A stretch of DNA of 64,000 nt from JBEEOW01 sp041191405 (lineage in GTDB: Bacteria; Bacteroidota; Bacteroidia; Cytophagales; UBA9547): positions 1 through 64,000 of the forward strand of contig JBEEOW010000006.1 in NCBI GenBank assembly GCA_041191405.1, in the 5' to 3' direction. Positions 50,586 through 59,063 of this stretch are shown in pieces. A model generated the notes under the pieces. It was given only the letters and a program-made list of their open reading frames with translations, was not told where the DNA came from and searched no databases. Both the position numbers and the translations under genes were made by a program. How positions within the stretch are numbered: the stretch's first letter is position 1; each line of letters begins with the position of its first letter.

Positions 50586-51977
50586 ATGATTGCATTAGTA
50601 ATACTTGCGCTTTTAGGTGTTTTCCTGATGATGTCAGGAGTACTTGGTATTGGTAGAAAATCAGCAGGTGTTGTAGCTACACTAGGAATAGGAGCTGCAT
50701 TACTTGCAAATACATTAATGTGGGACAAAGATGTAACTGCATTAAATGAAATGTTTAACAAAATGATGATAGTTGATAACTATGGTCTTGCTATGGTTGG
50801 TGTTATTTTAGCTTCAGCATTTGGACTGTTTTTATTATCTGATAAATATTTCTCAGAAATAACAAATTATTTTACAGAACACTATGCATTATACATATTT
50901 GCTTTGGTAGGTATGATTTGTATGGTTATGTACAATAACCTTTCTATGTTATTTATTGGAATCGAGATTATGTCGGTTTCATTATACATTTTGGCTGGTA
51001 GTAATAAAACTAACTTGGCATCAAATGAAGCTTCATTGAAATATTTCTTAATGGGATCATTTGCTACAGGTATTTTATTAATGGGTATTGCATTAATTTA
51101 TGGTGCAACTGGTTCATTCTATTTAAGTGGTATTGAATCTCATTTTGTTGATAATCCAGATTCAAATAACATAATAGCTTTAGTTGGTATGTTCCTTTTA
51201 TTAATAGGAATGGCATTTAAAGTTTCAGTTGCTCCATTCCATTTTTGGGCACCAGATGTTTATGAAGGTTCTCCAACTTTTGTAACTGCATTTATGAGTA
51301 CAGCTGTAAAAGTTGCAGGTTTTGCTTCATTTTACAAATTAATGTATATCTGTTTTACACCAAATATTTTGTATTGGGAATCTGTAGTTTGGGTTATGAT
51401 AGTATTAACAATTTCTGTTGGTTCAATTACAGCATTGATTCAAACAGGTGTTAAACGTTTATTAGCTTATTCGAGTGTTTCGCATGCAGGTTATATGTTA
51501 ATTACAATACTAACTGCAAATGAAGATAGTGATTTATTATTCTATACTGCTGCTTATGTAATTGCTTCATTATTAGCATTTGGTGTGTTGTTCTTAGTGA
51601 TTGATGCAAAAGGTGATGATAAAGTTGAAAGTTTTAATGGATTATCAAAATCAAATCCTTTCTTAGCGTTTTCATTAACTGTAGCAATGGCATCGATGGC
51701 TGGTTTACCATTAACTGCTGGTTTCTTTGCTAAGTTCTATGTATTAACAGCCGCTGTAAAAGATGGCTATATATATTTAGTATTAATTGCTATTGTGAAT
51801 GCAATGGTTGGTATTTATTACTATTTCAAAGTAGTAATTGCAATGTTCTTCAAAGAAGAATCAAGTGAAACTATTTCAATATCAGTATCTCCATTCTATA
51901 AATTAGTATTAACTTCAGGAATTTTAGCTACAATTGTATTAGGTGTTTACCCTGATTTAGTGTATAACTTAATATAA
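50586..51977 (+). CDS. nuoN: NADH-quinone oxidoreductase subunit N
   Basis: The 463-aa antiporter-like subunit shows I-G-I-E-I-M-S-V-S-L-Y-I-L-A-G with its key Glu, F-K-V-S-V-A-P-F-H-F-W-A-P-D-V-Y-E-G-S-P-T-F-V-T-A-F, and L-L-A-Y-S-S-V-S-H-A-G-Y. It completes the three-channel membrane arm. It is the last gene of the operon. No hairpin terminator was seen in the 88 bp before the next gene, so read-through into the transporter gene is possible. Confidence 0.96.
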   Translation: MIALVILALLGVFLMMSGVLGIGRKSAGVVATLGIGAALLANTLMWDKDVTALNEMFNKMMIVDNYGLAMVGVILASAFGLFLLSDKYFSEITNYFTEHYALYIFALVGMICMVMYNNLSMLFIGIEIMSVSLYILAGSNKTNLASNEASLKYFLMGSFATGILLMGIALIYGATGSFYLSGIESHFVDNPDSNNIIALVGMFLLLIGMAFKVSVAPFHFWAPDVYEGSPTFVTAFMSTAVKVAGFASFYKLMYICFTPNILYWESVVWVMIVLTISVGSITALIQTGVKRLLAYSSVSHAGYMLITILTANEDSDLLFYTAAYVIASLLAFGVLFLVIDAKGDDKVESFNGLSKSNPFLAFSLTVAMASMAGLPLTAGFFAKFYVLTAAVKDGYIYLVLIAIVNAMVGIYYYFKVVIAMFFKEESSETISISVSPFYKLVLTSGILATIVLGVYPDLVYNLI

Positions 51978-52065
51978 AGTTGCAATAATCTTTCTTAATA
52001 AAGTATAATTTTATATTTTTACAGAATACTGATTTAAAAATTTAACCATAACCTTAAATTTAACC

Positions 52066-53277
52066 ATGAACAAAGAAAACAATGTGAGTTACAAAGTGCC
52101 ATTTATAATGATGGTTGTTTTGTTCTTCCTTTTTGGTTTTTTAACTGTATTAAACCAACAATTGCAAACACCATTAAAAGCATTATTTGCTTTATCATCA
52201 ACTCAATCTACTTTATTAACATTTGCTTTTTTTACTGCATTTGTTGTAACTAGTTCTCCAGCATCAATTATTATTGATAAAGTTGGATACAAAAAAACTT
52301 TAGTAGTTGCTTTATTAGTAGTTGCTTTAGCTCTTATAACTTTCTTTGTTGCGGCATTACAAGTTTCATTTCCAATATTTGTAGTTGGATCATTTATCTT
52401 GGGTGCTGGAATTACAATGTTACAAGTAGTTGCAAATCCATATTTAGCAGCACTTGGTTCATCGGAAACAGCAGGAACTAGAATTAACTTAGCTGGAGGT
52501 TTCAATTCATTAGCAACTTATATTGCTCCATATTTTGCATTTTATGTAATGTTTATGGGTAAAGAGTCCAAAGATGTTGTAGTTGACGATGTTAAATTAC
52601 CTTACATTGGTTTATTTATATTTGCTGTATTCTTAGCTGTTGTTTTTGGTTTATTAAAATTACCTGAAATTGGTGCTAAAAAAGAAGAAGGTGCTGCACC
52701 TGAAAAATTAGAAGGAAGTGCATGGCAGTTTAGTCATTTAACTTTAGGTGTAATTGCAATTTTTGCTTATGTTGGAGCTGAAGTAGCAGTTGGAAATAAC
52801 TTAGGTTCATATTTAGAATCAATTGGTGTTCCTAAAGCTGATGTAACTACAAGAGTAGCTCTATATTGGGGAGGTTTAATGGTTGGTCGTTTCTTAGGTT
52901 CTTCTTTATTTAAAGATGTTAATTCTAAACAAGGCTTAACAGTAGTAAGTTTAGGTTCATTAGTTTTAACATTAGGAGGTGCTTTTCTACCAGGTTCAGT
53001 AAGTGTTTATTTATTAATTGCTGTAGGTTTATTCCACTCTGTAATGTGGGGTTATATTTTCGGATTAGCAATTGAAGGCTTAGGTAAATATACTAATCAA
53101 GCATCGGGATATTTGTTGATGGGTGTATTTGGAGGTGCTTTAGTTCCTTTAGCTCAAGCATTTATTGCAGATAAAATTGGTAACTGGCAGATAAGTTTTG
53201 CATTTGTTGCATTATGTCAAGCTTATTTATTATACTATGCATTAATTGGTAGTAAACCAAAAAAGGTAGCTGCTTAA
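52066..53277 (+). CDS. FHS-family sugar MFS transporter, copy 1
   Basis: The 403-aa protein has twelve membrane helices and the glucose/galactose-fucose (FHS) family pattern: F-F-L-F-G-F-L-T-V-L-N, the cytoplasmic G-Y-K-K-T motif, and the very characteristic V-A-N-P-Y-x-A-x-L-G-x-x-E-T-A-x-x-R-I-N-L-A-G-G-F-N-S. Family members import hexoses or fucose with H+ or Na+. It resembles the next gene over its length, indicating an old duplication. It is followed by a terminator. Confidence 0.92.
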   Translation: MNKENNVSYKVPFIMMVVLFFLFGFLTVLNQQLQTPLKALFALSSTQSTLLTFAFFTAFVVTSSPASIIIDKVGYKKTLVVALLVVALALITFFVAALQVSFPIFVVGSFILGAGITMLQVVANPYLAALGSSETAGTRINLAGGFNSLATYIAPYFAFYVMFMGKESKDVVVDDVKLPYIGLFIFAVFLAVVFGLLKLPEIGAKKEEGAAPEKLEGSAWQFSHLTLGVIAIFAYVGAEVAVGNNLGSYLESIGVPKADVTTRVALYWGGLMVGRFLGSSLFKDVNSKQGLTVVSLGSLVLTLGGAFLPGSVSVYLLIAVGLFHSVMWGYIFGLAIEGLGKYTNQASGYLLMGVFGGALVPLAQAFIADKIGNWQISFAFVALCQAYLLYYALIGSKPKKVAA

Positions 53278-53298
53278 TTTATATTTAAAGTTTATAGT

Positions 53299-53333
53299 AA
53301 AAAAGGTTGTTTATATGATAGACAACCTTTTTT
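53299..53333 (+). terminator. Terminator between the two FHS transporters
   Basis: A 12-bp stem (53299-53310 AAAAAAGGTTGT with 53322-53333) and an 11-nt loop; the right arm ends in T6. Confidence 0.88.
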
Positions 53334-53400
53334 ACTTTATATCAAAATATCTTTTTTCCCCAACCCAACGTAAAACACTATTCTATAAATAATTTTAGTC

Positions 53401-54636
53401 ATGATAAAGCCTAAAAATCAAAATGGACCATTGGCAATAATGGTTGCATTATTTTTTTTATTTGGTTCTATAACAGTTTTGAATGATGTATTGGTACCTC
53501 ATATGAAAAATATTTTTCATTTGACCACTACTCAAAGTACTATGGTGCAGTTTTCATTTTTTTTACCATATTTTCTTTTTTCTTTACCTGCAGGTTGGCT
53601 AATTGGTCAGCTTGGATATAAAAAAGTAATTATGATTGCTTTAGGTATTATGAGTTTAGGTTTATTCTTATTTATTTCCGCTGTTTCTTATGGTGTGTTT
53701 GAATATTTTTTAGTAGCATTGTTTGTATTGGGTGCTGGTTTAACGCTAGCACAAGTTACTGCTAATCCGTATATTATTGCTTTGGGTCCAATTGAAACTG
53801 GTTCTTCAAGGTTAAATTTAGCTGGTGGATTGAATTCTTTTGCCACTTCTATAAATACAATTATTGGAGGATCTTTGTTATTTGTTGGCGCAAATGCATC
53901 AATAGCTGAAAAAATCGATGCAATGAAATTTCCTTATTTTATAATGGCTGGTATTGTATTACTTTACGCTATTGTAATAGGTTTTTCAAAACTTCCTCAA
54001 ATTAGATATGTATCAGAACAGGCTACTGGTAGTAATTTAGCAGGAATTTGGCAGTATAAACATCTATTATTAGGTGCAGGAGCAATATTTGCTTATGTAG
54101 GTGCTGAAGTATCAATAGGTACAATTTTAATTGATTTTCTGCAACATAAATCTATGGGTGGATTCACTGAAGTTAAAGCTCAATGGTTTGTTACTTTGTA
54201 TTGGATGGGGGCAATGATTGGGAGGTTTGTAGGTTTCTTTACTTTACAAAAAATTAAAACCGAACGTGGTTTATTGTTTGTGTCTATTATGGCAGTTTAC
54301 TTGGTTTTTGTTTGTATGTTTACTTCTGGCGTTGTTGCTCGAACATCAATAGTTATGGTTGGTTTGTGTAATAGTATTATGTGGCCATGTATTTTCCCAT
54401 TGTCAATTTCTGGTTTAGGTAAATATACAAGTCAAGGTGCTGGTTTGCTATGCACAATGGTTGTAGGAGGGGCAATTATACCTATGATTCAGGCGTTTTT
54501 AGCTGAGGAAACTGGATTAGGTTATAACTTTAGTTTTATAATTGTATTACTGTGTTATTTATACATTTTGTATTTTGCTTTGGTTGGGCATAAAGTGGCA
54601 GCTAAAGAAGCAGAAATATTTGGGCATACAACATAG
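53401..54636 (+). CDS. FHS-family sugar MFS transporter, copy 2
   Basis: The 411-aa protein follows the same plan as the preceding gene: F-F-L-F-G-S-I-T-V-L-N-D at the start, T-A-N-P-Y-I-I-A-L-G-P-I-E-T-G-S-S-R-L-N-L-A-G-G-L-N-S in helix 4-5, and W-P-C-I-F-P-L-S-I-S-G-L-G-K-Y-T-S-Q-G-A in the second half. The pair differs enough in the helices to suggest different sugar preferences. It has its own terminator on both sides, so it is a separate transcription unit. Confidence 0.92.
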   Translation: MIKPKNQNGPLAIMVALFFLFGSITVLNDVLVPHMKNIFHLTTTQSTMVQFSFFLPYFLFSLPAGWLIGQLGYKKVIMIALGIMSLGLFLFISAVSYGVFEYFLVALFVLGAGLTLAQVTANPYIIALGPIETGSSRLNLAGGLNSFATSINTIIGGSLLFVGANASIAEKIDAMKFPYFIMAGIVLLYAIVIGFSKLPQIRYVSEQATGSNLAGIWQYKHLLLGAGAIFAYVGAEVSIGTILIDFLQHKSMGGFTEVKAQWFVTLYWMGAMIGRFVGFFTLQKIKTERGLLFVSIMAVYLVFVCMFTSGVVARTSIVMVGLCNSIMWPCIFPLSISGLGKYTSQGAGLLCTMVVGGAIIPMIQAFLAEETGLGYNFSFIIVLLCYLYILYFALVGHKVAAKEAEIFGHTT

Positions 54637-54656
54637 GCTTAGCTAAGGATATAAAC

Positions 54657-54694
54657 AAAAAGGCTTAATGAATTCAGATTCATTAAGCCTTTTT
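54657..54694. terminator. Bidirectional terminator between the transporter and ribH
   Basis: A perfect 17-bp stem (54657-54673 with 54678-54694) with a TCAG loop. A-runs on the left and T-runs on the right serve both convergent genes. Confidence 0.92.
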
Positions 54695-54716
54695 TGTTTG
54701 TACTAATATGACAATA

Positions 54717-55193
54717 TTAGAATCCTAACATTTTTATAGCTGTAATAGCAGCTTCGTCGCCTTTGTTGCCATGAATACCTCCAGCTCTATCAATAGCTTG
54801 TTGTTGTGTATTTGGAGTTAATACACCAAAAATTACTGGTTTGTTTGTATTTATACTTACTTGGGTTATACCGTTTGCTACTGCGTTACAAATGAAGTCG
54901 AAATGTTTAGTGTCGCCTTGGATTACACATCCAATTGCAATAACTGCATCAACTTTCTTTTTTTGTGCTAACCACTGCGAACCAATAGTTAATTCAAAAC
55001 TTCCAGGTACAGTTTTACGGATAATATTTTCAGGTTTTGCACCTTCTTTAATTAAAGTATTGTATGCACCGTTATAAAGAGCTTCAGTAATTTCTGAATT
55101 CCATTCTGCTACAACTATTCCGAATACTTTTTTGCTTATATCTGTAATGTTATTTTGAGAATATTCGCTTAAGTTTTTTAATTCACTTGCCAT
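54717..55193 (-). CDS. ribH: 6,7-dimethyl-8-ribityllumazine synthase
   Basis: The 158-aa enzyme joins the pyrimidinedione with dihydroxybutanone phosphate in riboflavin synthesis. The family motifs are present: the substrate-binding W-N in A-E-W-N-S-E-I, the V-P-G-S-F-E-L loop, and I-G-C-V-I-Q-G-D-T-K-H-F-D-F with the catalytic His97, then P-V-I-F-G-V-L-T and D-R-A-G-G-x-x-G-N-K-G. No FMN riboswitch was seen upstream. The order pdhA-TPR-ribH on the minus strand next to recF is a known Bacteroidota arrangement in part. Confidence 0.96.
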   Translation of the reverse strand: MASELKNLSEYSQNNITDISKKVFGIVVAEWNSEITEALYNGAYNTLIKEGAKPENIIRKTVPGSFELTIGSQWLAQKKKVDAVIAIGCVIQGDTKHFDFICNAVANGITQVSINTNKPVIFGVLTPNTQQQAIDRAGGIHGNKGDEAAITAIKMLGF

Positions 55194-55200
55194 TGAGTAG

Positions 55201-55235
55201 GGTAATTAATAATTAGTAATTAAGAATTAATACCA
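55201..55235. repeat. AATTAATAATTAG-type short repeat tract before ribH
   Basis: It shares a run of about 22 identical bases with the tract at 43543-43571 between nuoF and nuoG. It lies directly upstream of the ribH start. Confidence 0.55.
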
Positions 55236-55267
55236 AATATATAATTTAAATAGTTTGATTGAGTATC

Positions 55268-55385
55268 AGCGGAAAACATCACTTACTAAAGTTTCGACTA
55301 CGCTCAACCACCGTAAATGTTATTTTTCGAGAATATATATATTCGAAAACATTAACTGAGCGCAGCCGAAGTGTTAGTTTTCGCT
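55268..55385. repeat. Three-stem nested palindrome, family E, copy 2
   Basis: Same plan as 36100-36214: outer arms AGCGGAAAAC and AGTTTTCGCT, middle arms TTCGACTACGCTCA and TGAGCGCAGCCGAA (two G-T pairs), and inner arms TTTTCGAGAATAT and ATATATTCGAAAA. Confidence 0.85.
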
Positions 55386-55451
55386 AAACTATTTAATAAA
55401 TAAAATTTGGTATTATATTATTTATAATGAAATAAACATTACCATTTAACA

Positions 55452-55499
55452 AAAAGAGTTCAATAAAGAGAACTTTTATTCTCATTATTGAACTCTTTT
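55452..55499 (-). terminator. Terminator of the TPR gene
   Basis: A 14-bp stem (55452-55465 AAAAGAGTTCAATA with 55486-55499) with a 20-nt loop. On the minus strand it ends in a T run 20 bp after the stop codon. Confidence 0.85.
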
Positions 55500-55519
55500 A
55501 AATTTATATTCGCTATAAA

Positions 55520-56275
55520 CTATTTATTTCCTTCTAGGAAAGCTTTTAGTTTTTTAGCTTCAGTTGCTTCAGGAGCAGTTGGGTATTTCTCGATAATGGA
55601 GTTATAAACCTCAATTGCAGCCGCATTATCCTTTTTAATTTCGTGAGCAGTTGCTAATTTAATCAAATATGCAGGTGTAAAACCTTTATTTTCTTTGTAG
55701 TCAGCAGCTTTTTTATAGAAATTAATTGCTTCTTCAACATTGTTTTTTTCAAGATATGCATCTCCAATTAGTGAATAAGCTCTCGCTTGTACAATTAAAT
55801 CAGATGAACTGAATGATGATAACTTTTCAATTGCTTTGTCGAAATTTCCTTGTTTTAAGTAAATAACACCAGCATAGTAGTTAGCAAGATTAGCAGCTTT
55901 AGTGCCACTATATTCATCTGCAATTTTAATAAAGCCAGGATTTATTCCATCTCCATTTAAAGCTTTGTTTAATGTAGAGTCTGCTTCAAAATAAAACTGA
56001 GCCTGGAACATTTTTTTCTGAGCTTCAGTATTTTGTTCAGCTATGTAATATTTATAACCGAAAAATCCAGCTACTGCTAGAGCTATACCTCCAACAACGT
56101 ATGCTACTAAATTTAAATTTTTCTTTACAAAATCTGCTGAATTTTCTAATCTTTCTTGAATTGCATCAGCATCTGCTATTGAATCAAGAACTGCATTTTT
56201 TGCAGGTGTTTCATCTACTTCAACAGCAACTACTGGCTCTTGTTTTGATTTTATTTCGTCTTTATTTTCGCTCAT
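55520..56275 (-). CDS. Membrane-anchored TPR protein (YfgM/BamD-like)
   Basis: The 251-aa protein starts with a charged cytosolic segment (about 1-50) and has one membrane helix (about 57-77, V-A-Y-V-V-G-G-I-A-L-A-V-A-G-F-F-G-Y). Its extracytoplasmic part contains at least three tetratricopeptide repeats (G-N-F-D-K-A-I-E-K-L, Y-S-L-I-G-D-A-Y-L-E-K-N-N-V-E-E-A-I, and the final Y-P-T-A-P-E-A-T-E-A-K). Anchored TPR proteins of this shape support envelope protein assembly; the partner is unknown. It lies 10 bp after pdhA and has its own terminator. Confidence 0.85.
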   Translation of the reverse strand: MSENKDEIKSKQEPVVAVEVDETPAKNAVLDSIADADAIQERLENSADFVKKNLNLVAYVVGGIALAVAGFFGYKYYIAEQNTEAQKKMFQAQFYFEADSTLNKALNGDGINPGFIKIADEYSGTKAANLANYYAGVIYLKQGNFDKAIEKLSSFSSSDLIVQARAYSLIGDAYLEKNNVEEAINFYKKAADYKENKGFTPAYLIKLATAHEIKKDNAAAIEVYNSIIEKYPTAPEATEAKKLKAFLEGNK

Positions 56276-56285
56276 TTTTTTAAAA

Positions 56286-57311
56286 CTAGTCCATTATATA
56301 TGGATATGACTCATCTGTATAAACATCTTTGTATGCTTCTGAAGCATCTGGGAATGGTGATTCTTCTGCAAATTTAACAGATTCATCCACAGTTACTTTA
56401 ATTTTTGCATCAATTACTTCTAAATCAGCTTCAGTAGCCCAACCATTTTTCAATAAAGTATCTTTTACTGATTCAATTGGGTCTTGTGATTTATAAGATT
56501 CAAGTTCTTCTTTGGTTCTGTACTTAGCAGGGTCAGACATAGAGTGACCTTTGTATCTGTAAGTACGGAACTCTAAAAGTGTTGGTCCGTCGCCACGTCT
56601 TGCACGTTCAGCCGCTTTAGCAACTGCCAAGTGAACATCTTCAACGTTCATTGCATTTACTGGCTCTGATGGCATATCGTAAGCCTCACCAAGTACATAT
56701 AAATCTGTTACGTTAGAAGTACGTTTTACTGAAGTACCCATAGCGTAACCATTATTTTCAATTACAAAAATAACAGGTAGTTTCCAAGCCATTGCCATGT
56801 TCAATGTTTCGTGGAAAGCACCTTGACGCACAGCACCGTCACCCATGTAAGTAACGCAAAGTTTGTCAGTACCTTTATATTTTTCAGCAAATGCTAAACC
56901 TGCTCCTAGAGGAACTTGTGCTCCAACGATTCCATGACCACCTGCAAAGTTTCTTTCTTTGTCGAAAATATGCATTGAGCCTCCTTTACCTTTTGAGCAA
57001 CCAGTAATTTTACCATATAATTCAGCCATGATGCTGTTAGCACTTGTACCCAATGCCAAAGGAATTGCATGGTCACGATAAGTGGTGATATAATGATCAC
57101 CTTTTACTAATGCTGAAACCACACCTGCTGCACAGGCTTCTTGACCTATATATAAGTGGCAAAATCCTTTTATTTTTTGCTGTCCGTAGAGTTGACCCGC
57201 TTTTTCTTCGAATTTTCTCATCAGTTGCATAGATTCATACCAAAATAGGTAATTTTCCTTTGAAAACTGATTGGCAGCCTCTACTTTTGTTTTAGTCGAT
57301 TCTTTTGCCAT
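56286..57311 (-). CDS. pdhA: Pyruvate dehydrogenase E1 component, alpha subunit
   Basis: The 341-aa protein is the thiamine diphosphate-binding alpha chain that decarboxylates pyruvate. It shows F-C-H-L-Y-I-G-Q-E-A, Y-R-D-H at the active site, G-K-G-G-S-M-H-I-F, the ThDP motif G-D-G-A-V-R-Q-G-A-F-H-E ending in E-N-N-G-Y-A-M-G-T, and the regulatory loop Y-R-Y-K-G-H-S-M-S-D-P. The beta chain and E2 are not in the window. It diverges from recF with a 67-bp gap. Confidence 0.96.
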   Translation of the reverse strand: MAKESTKTKVEAANQFSKENYLFWYESMQLMRKFEEKAGQLYGQQKIKGFCHLYIGQEACAAGVVSALVKGDHYITTYRDHAIPLALGTSANSIMAELYGKITGCSKGKGGSMHIFDKERNFAGGHGIVGAQVPLGAGLAFAEKYKGTDKLCVTYMGDGAVRQGAFHETLNMAMAWKLPVIFVIENNGYAMGTSVKRTSNVTDLYVLGEAYDMPSEPVNAMNVEDVHLAVAKAAERARRGDGPTLLEFRTYRYKGHSMSDPAKYRTKEELESYKSQDPIESVKDTLLKNGWATEADLEVIDAKIKVTVDESVKFAEESPFPDASEAYKDVYTDESYPYIMD

Positions 57312-57378
57312 TGCTTTAATTATCTAACAATATGATTTGACTTGCGAAGCTAAGGAAAATCGTTTAAAAAATGAATAA

Positions 57379-58479
57379 ATGTTTCTTGAAAATATTCAAA
57401 TAATCAATTTTAAAAATTATTCTGACCTAAAATTGTCGTTTTCGAGCAGTTTGAACTGTTTTTTGGGACTCAATGGGGCAGGAAAAACTAATTTTTTAGA
57501 TGCCATTTATTACTTGTCGCTCTTCAAAAGTGCATTTAATCATGTGGATCAACAGTTGATTCGGTACAAAGAACCATTTTTTAAAGTGGAAGGTGTGTTT
57601 AAAATTGAAGAAAAAAGGTTTAAAATTCATGCAAGTTTAAAATCTGGGGAGAAAAAAAGTATTCGTTGCAATGATGTTGAGTATCCAAAAATCGCAGAAC
57701 ACTTGGGTTTGTTCCCCGTGGTGATGATTACTCCCTATGATGTGGATTTGATTAGAGATGGTAGCGAGGATAGGAGAAGATTTGTTGATTCTATCATTTC
57801 TCAAACCGACAAAGAATATTTAGAATATTTAATGGCTTACAACCATTATTTAAAACAAAGAAACGCTTTGATTAAGCAATTTTTTGAAAAACACTCCGTT
57901 GATTATGCCCAAATTGAACCTTATAATGTTCGATTAATTTCTCTTGCAAAAAAGATTTACCAAAAACGTAATCAATTTATAGCTGTATTTGAACCAATTT
58001 TTCAACAATATTATACTACTTTAACACTTGATAATGAAAAAGTTACTTTGCATTATTCAAGTTCGGTAGCTGAAATGGATTATGAAAATCTATTTTTACA
58101 GAATTTTGAAAAAGATTATCATCTGCAACGTACATCTATGGGTGTACATACCGATGATTTTGAATTTAAAGTGAATGATTTTGGATTGAAAAAATTTGGT
58201 TCACAAGGTCAACAAAAATCCTATGTAATTGCCTTGAAATTGGCGATGTTTAGTTACATGTTCGAAAAACTTCAAATTACACCGATTTTATTGCTTGATG
58301 ATATTTTTGATAAATTGGATGAACAAAGAATTAAAAAATTGATATCAATTACTTCTCAAGCGCCTTTTAAACAGTTATTTATAACAGATGCTCGCCCCGA
58401 AAGAACACAACAAATTTTAGCAGAATTAAATATTATTGCTCAATATTTTTATGTTGAAAATGGGGAGGTGAAGGTGTAA
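57379..58479 (+). CDS. recF: DNA replication and repair protein RecF
   Basis: The 366-aa SMC-like ATPase has Walker A G-L-N-G-A-G-K-T (30-37), the D-R-R-R-F-V-D segment, the signature F-G-S-Q-G-Q-Q-K-S-Y-V-I-A-L-K-L-A, and Walker B with L-L-L-D-D-I-F-D-K-L-D. RecF loads RecA at single-strand gaps together with RecO and RecR. It diverges from pdhA. Unlike in many other phyla it is not next to dnaA or dnaN. Confidence 0.95.
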   Translation: MFLENIQIINFKNYSDLKLSFSSSLNCFLGLNGAGKTNFLDAIYYLSLFKSAFNHVDQQLIRYKEPFFKVEGVFKIEEKRFKIHASLKSGEKKSIRCNDVEYPKIAEHLGLFPVVMITPYDVDLIRDGSEDRRRFVDSIISQTDKEYLEYLMAYNHYLKQRNALIKQFFEKHSVDYAQIEPYNVRLISLAKKIYQKRNQFIAVFEPIFQQYYTTLTLDNEKVTLHYSSSVAEMDYENLFLQNFEKDYHLQRTSMGVHTDDFEFKVNDFGLKKFGSQGQQKSYVIALKLAMFSYMFEKLQITPILLLDDIFDKLDEQRIKKLISITSQAPFKQLFITDARPERTQQILAELNIIAQYFYVENGEVKV

Positions 58480-58565
58480 AAATTAAATATTTATTTGTGA
58501 ATATTTGGAAATACATCAATAATATATTAATTATGAAAATTATCTATTTAAAACGTTAAAAATTT

Positions 58566-58943
58566 ATGATTAAATATTATTTGAATGTATTGCAAAACTA
58601 TGCAACCTTTAGTGGTAGAGCAAGAAGAGCTGAATATTGGTATTTTGGTTTATTAAGTACAATAATAAGTATTATATTAACTGTTATTGAGTTAACAGTT
58701 GGCATATCTTTTATTAGCACTGTTTATTCTGTAGCAATCTTAGTTCCTTCTATTGCTGTTGGTGTAAGAAGAATGCATGATGTAGGAAAAAGTGGATGGT
58801 TTTTATTAATTCCATTTTATAATTTAATTTTATTATTCTCTGCTGGAGATGAAGGTACAAATGAATATGGACCAGATCCTAAAAATCCTGAAAGTGGTGG
58901 AGGATTTGCAAATGATACATTGGATGGTCATTTGATTCAATAA
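58566..58943 (+). CDS. DUF805 membrane protein
   Basis: The 125-aa protein carries the DUF805 pattern: Y-A-T-F-S-G-R-A-R-R-A-E-Y-W-Y-F at the N-terminus, R-R-M-H-D-V-G-K-S-G-W in mid-protein and G-D-E-G-T-N-x-Y-G-P-D-P at the end, with about three membrane helices between them. DUF805 proteins are often found alone and have no settled function. It is followed by a strong terminator. Confidence 0.92.
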   Translation: MIKYYLNVLQNYATFSGRARRAEYWYFGLLSTIISIILTVIELTVGISFISTVYSVAILVPSIAVGVRRMHDVGKSGWFLLIPFYNLILLFSAGDEGTNEYGPDPKNPESGGGFANDTLDGHLIQ

Positions 58944-58954
58944 TTTCATATAAT

Positions 58955-58976
58955 AAGGGGCATCAGCCCCTTTTTT
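58955..58976 (+). terminator. Terminator after the DUF805 gene
   Basis: A 7-bp GC-rich stem AAGGGGC/GCCCCTT with an ATCA loop and T6. Confidence 0.92.
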
Positions 58977-59034
58977 ATGCTTTTTCTTCAACTACAATTC
59001 ACAAACTGGTAACAAGTTAATAATATTGTTAACT

Positions 59035-59042
59035 TACCTTTG
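59035..59042 (+). promoter_or_regulatory. Possible -7 box upstream of the di-heme peroxidase gene
   Basis: TACCTTTG matches the TAnnTTTG -7 consensus, but no TTTG was found at the right distance upstream, and the start codon is only 21 bp away. Confidence 0.35.
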
Positions 59043-59063
59043 TGATTCAAAAAATTGTAAAGA

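Noticed and set aside
55194..55519. FMN riboswitch upstream of ribH
   Set aside because: The region holds an AT-rich tract and a three-stem palindrome found elsewhere in the window; none of the conserved RFN-element segments was seen.
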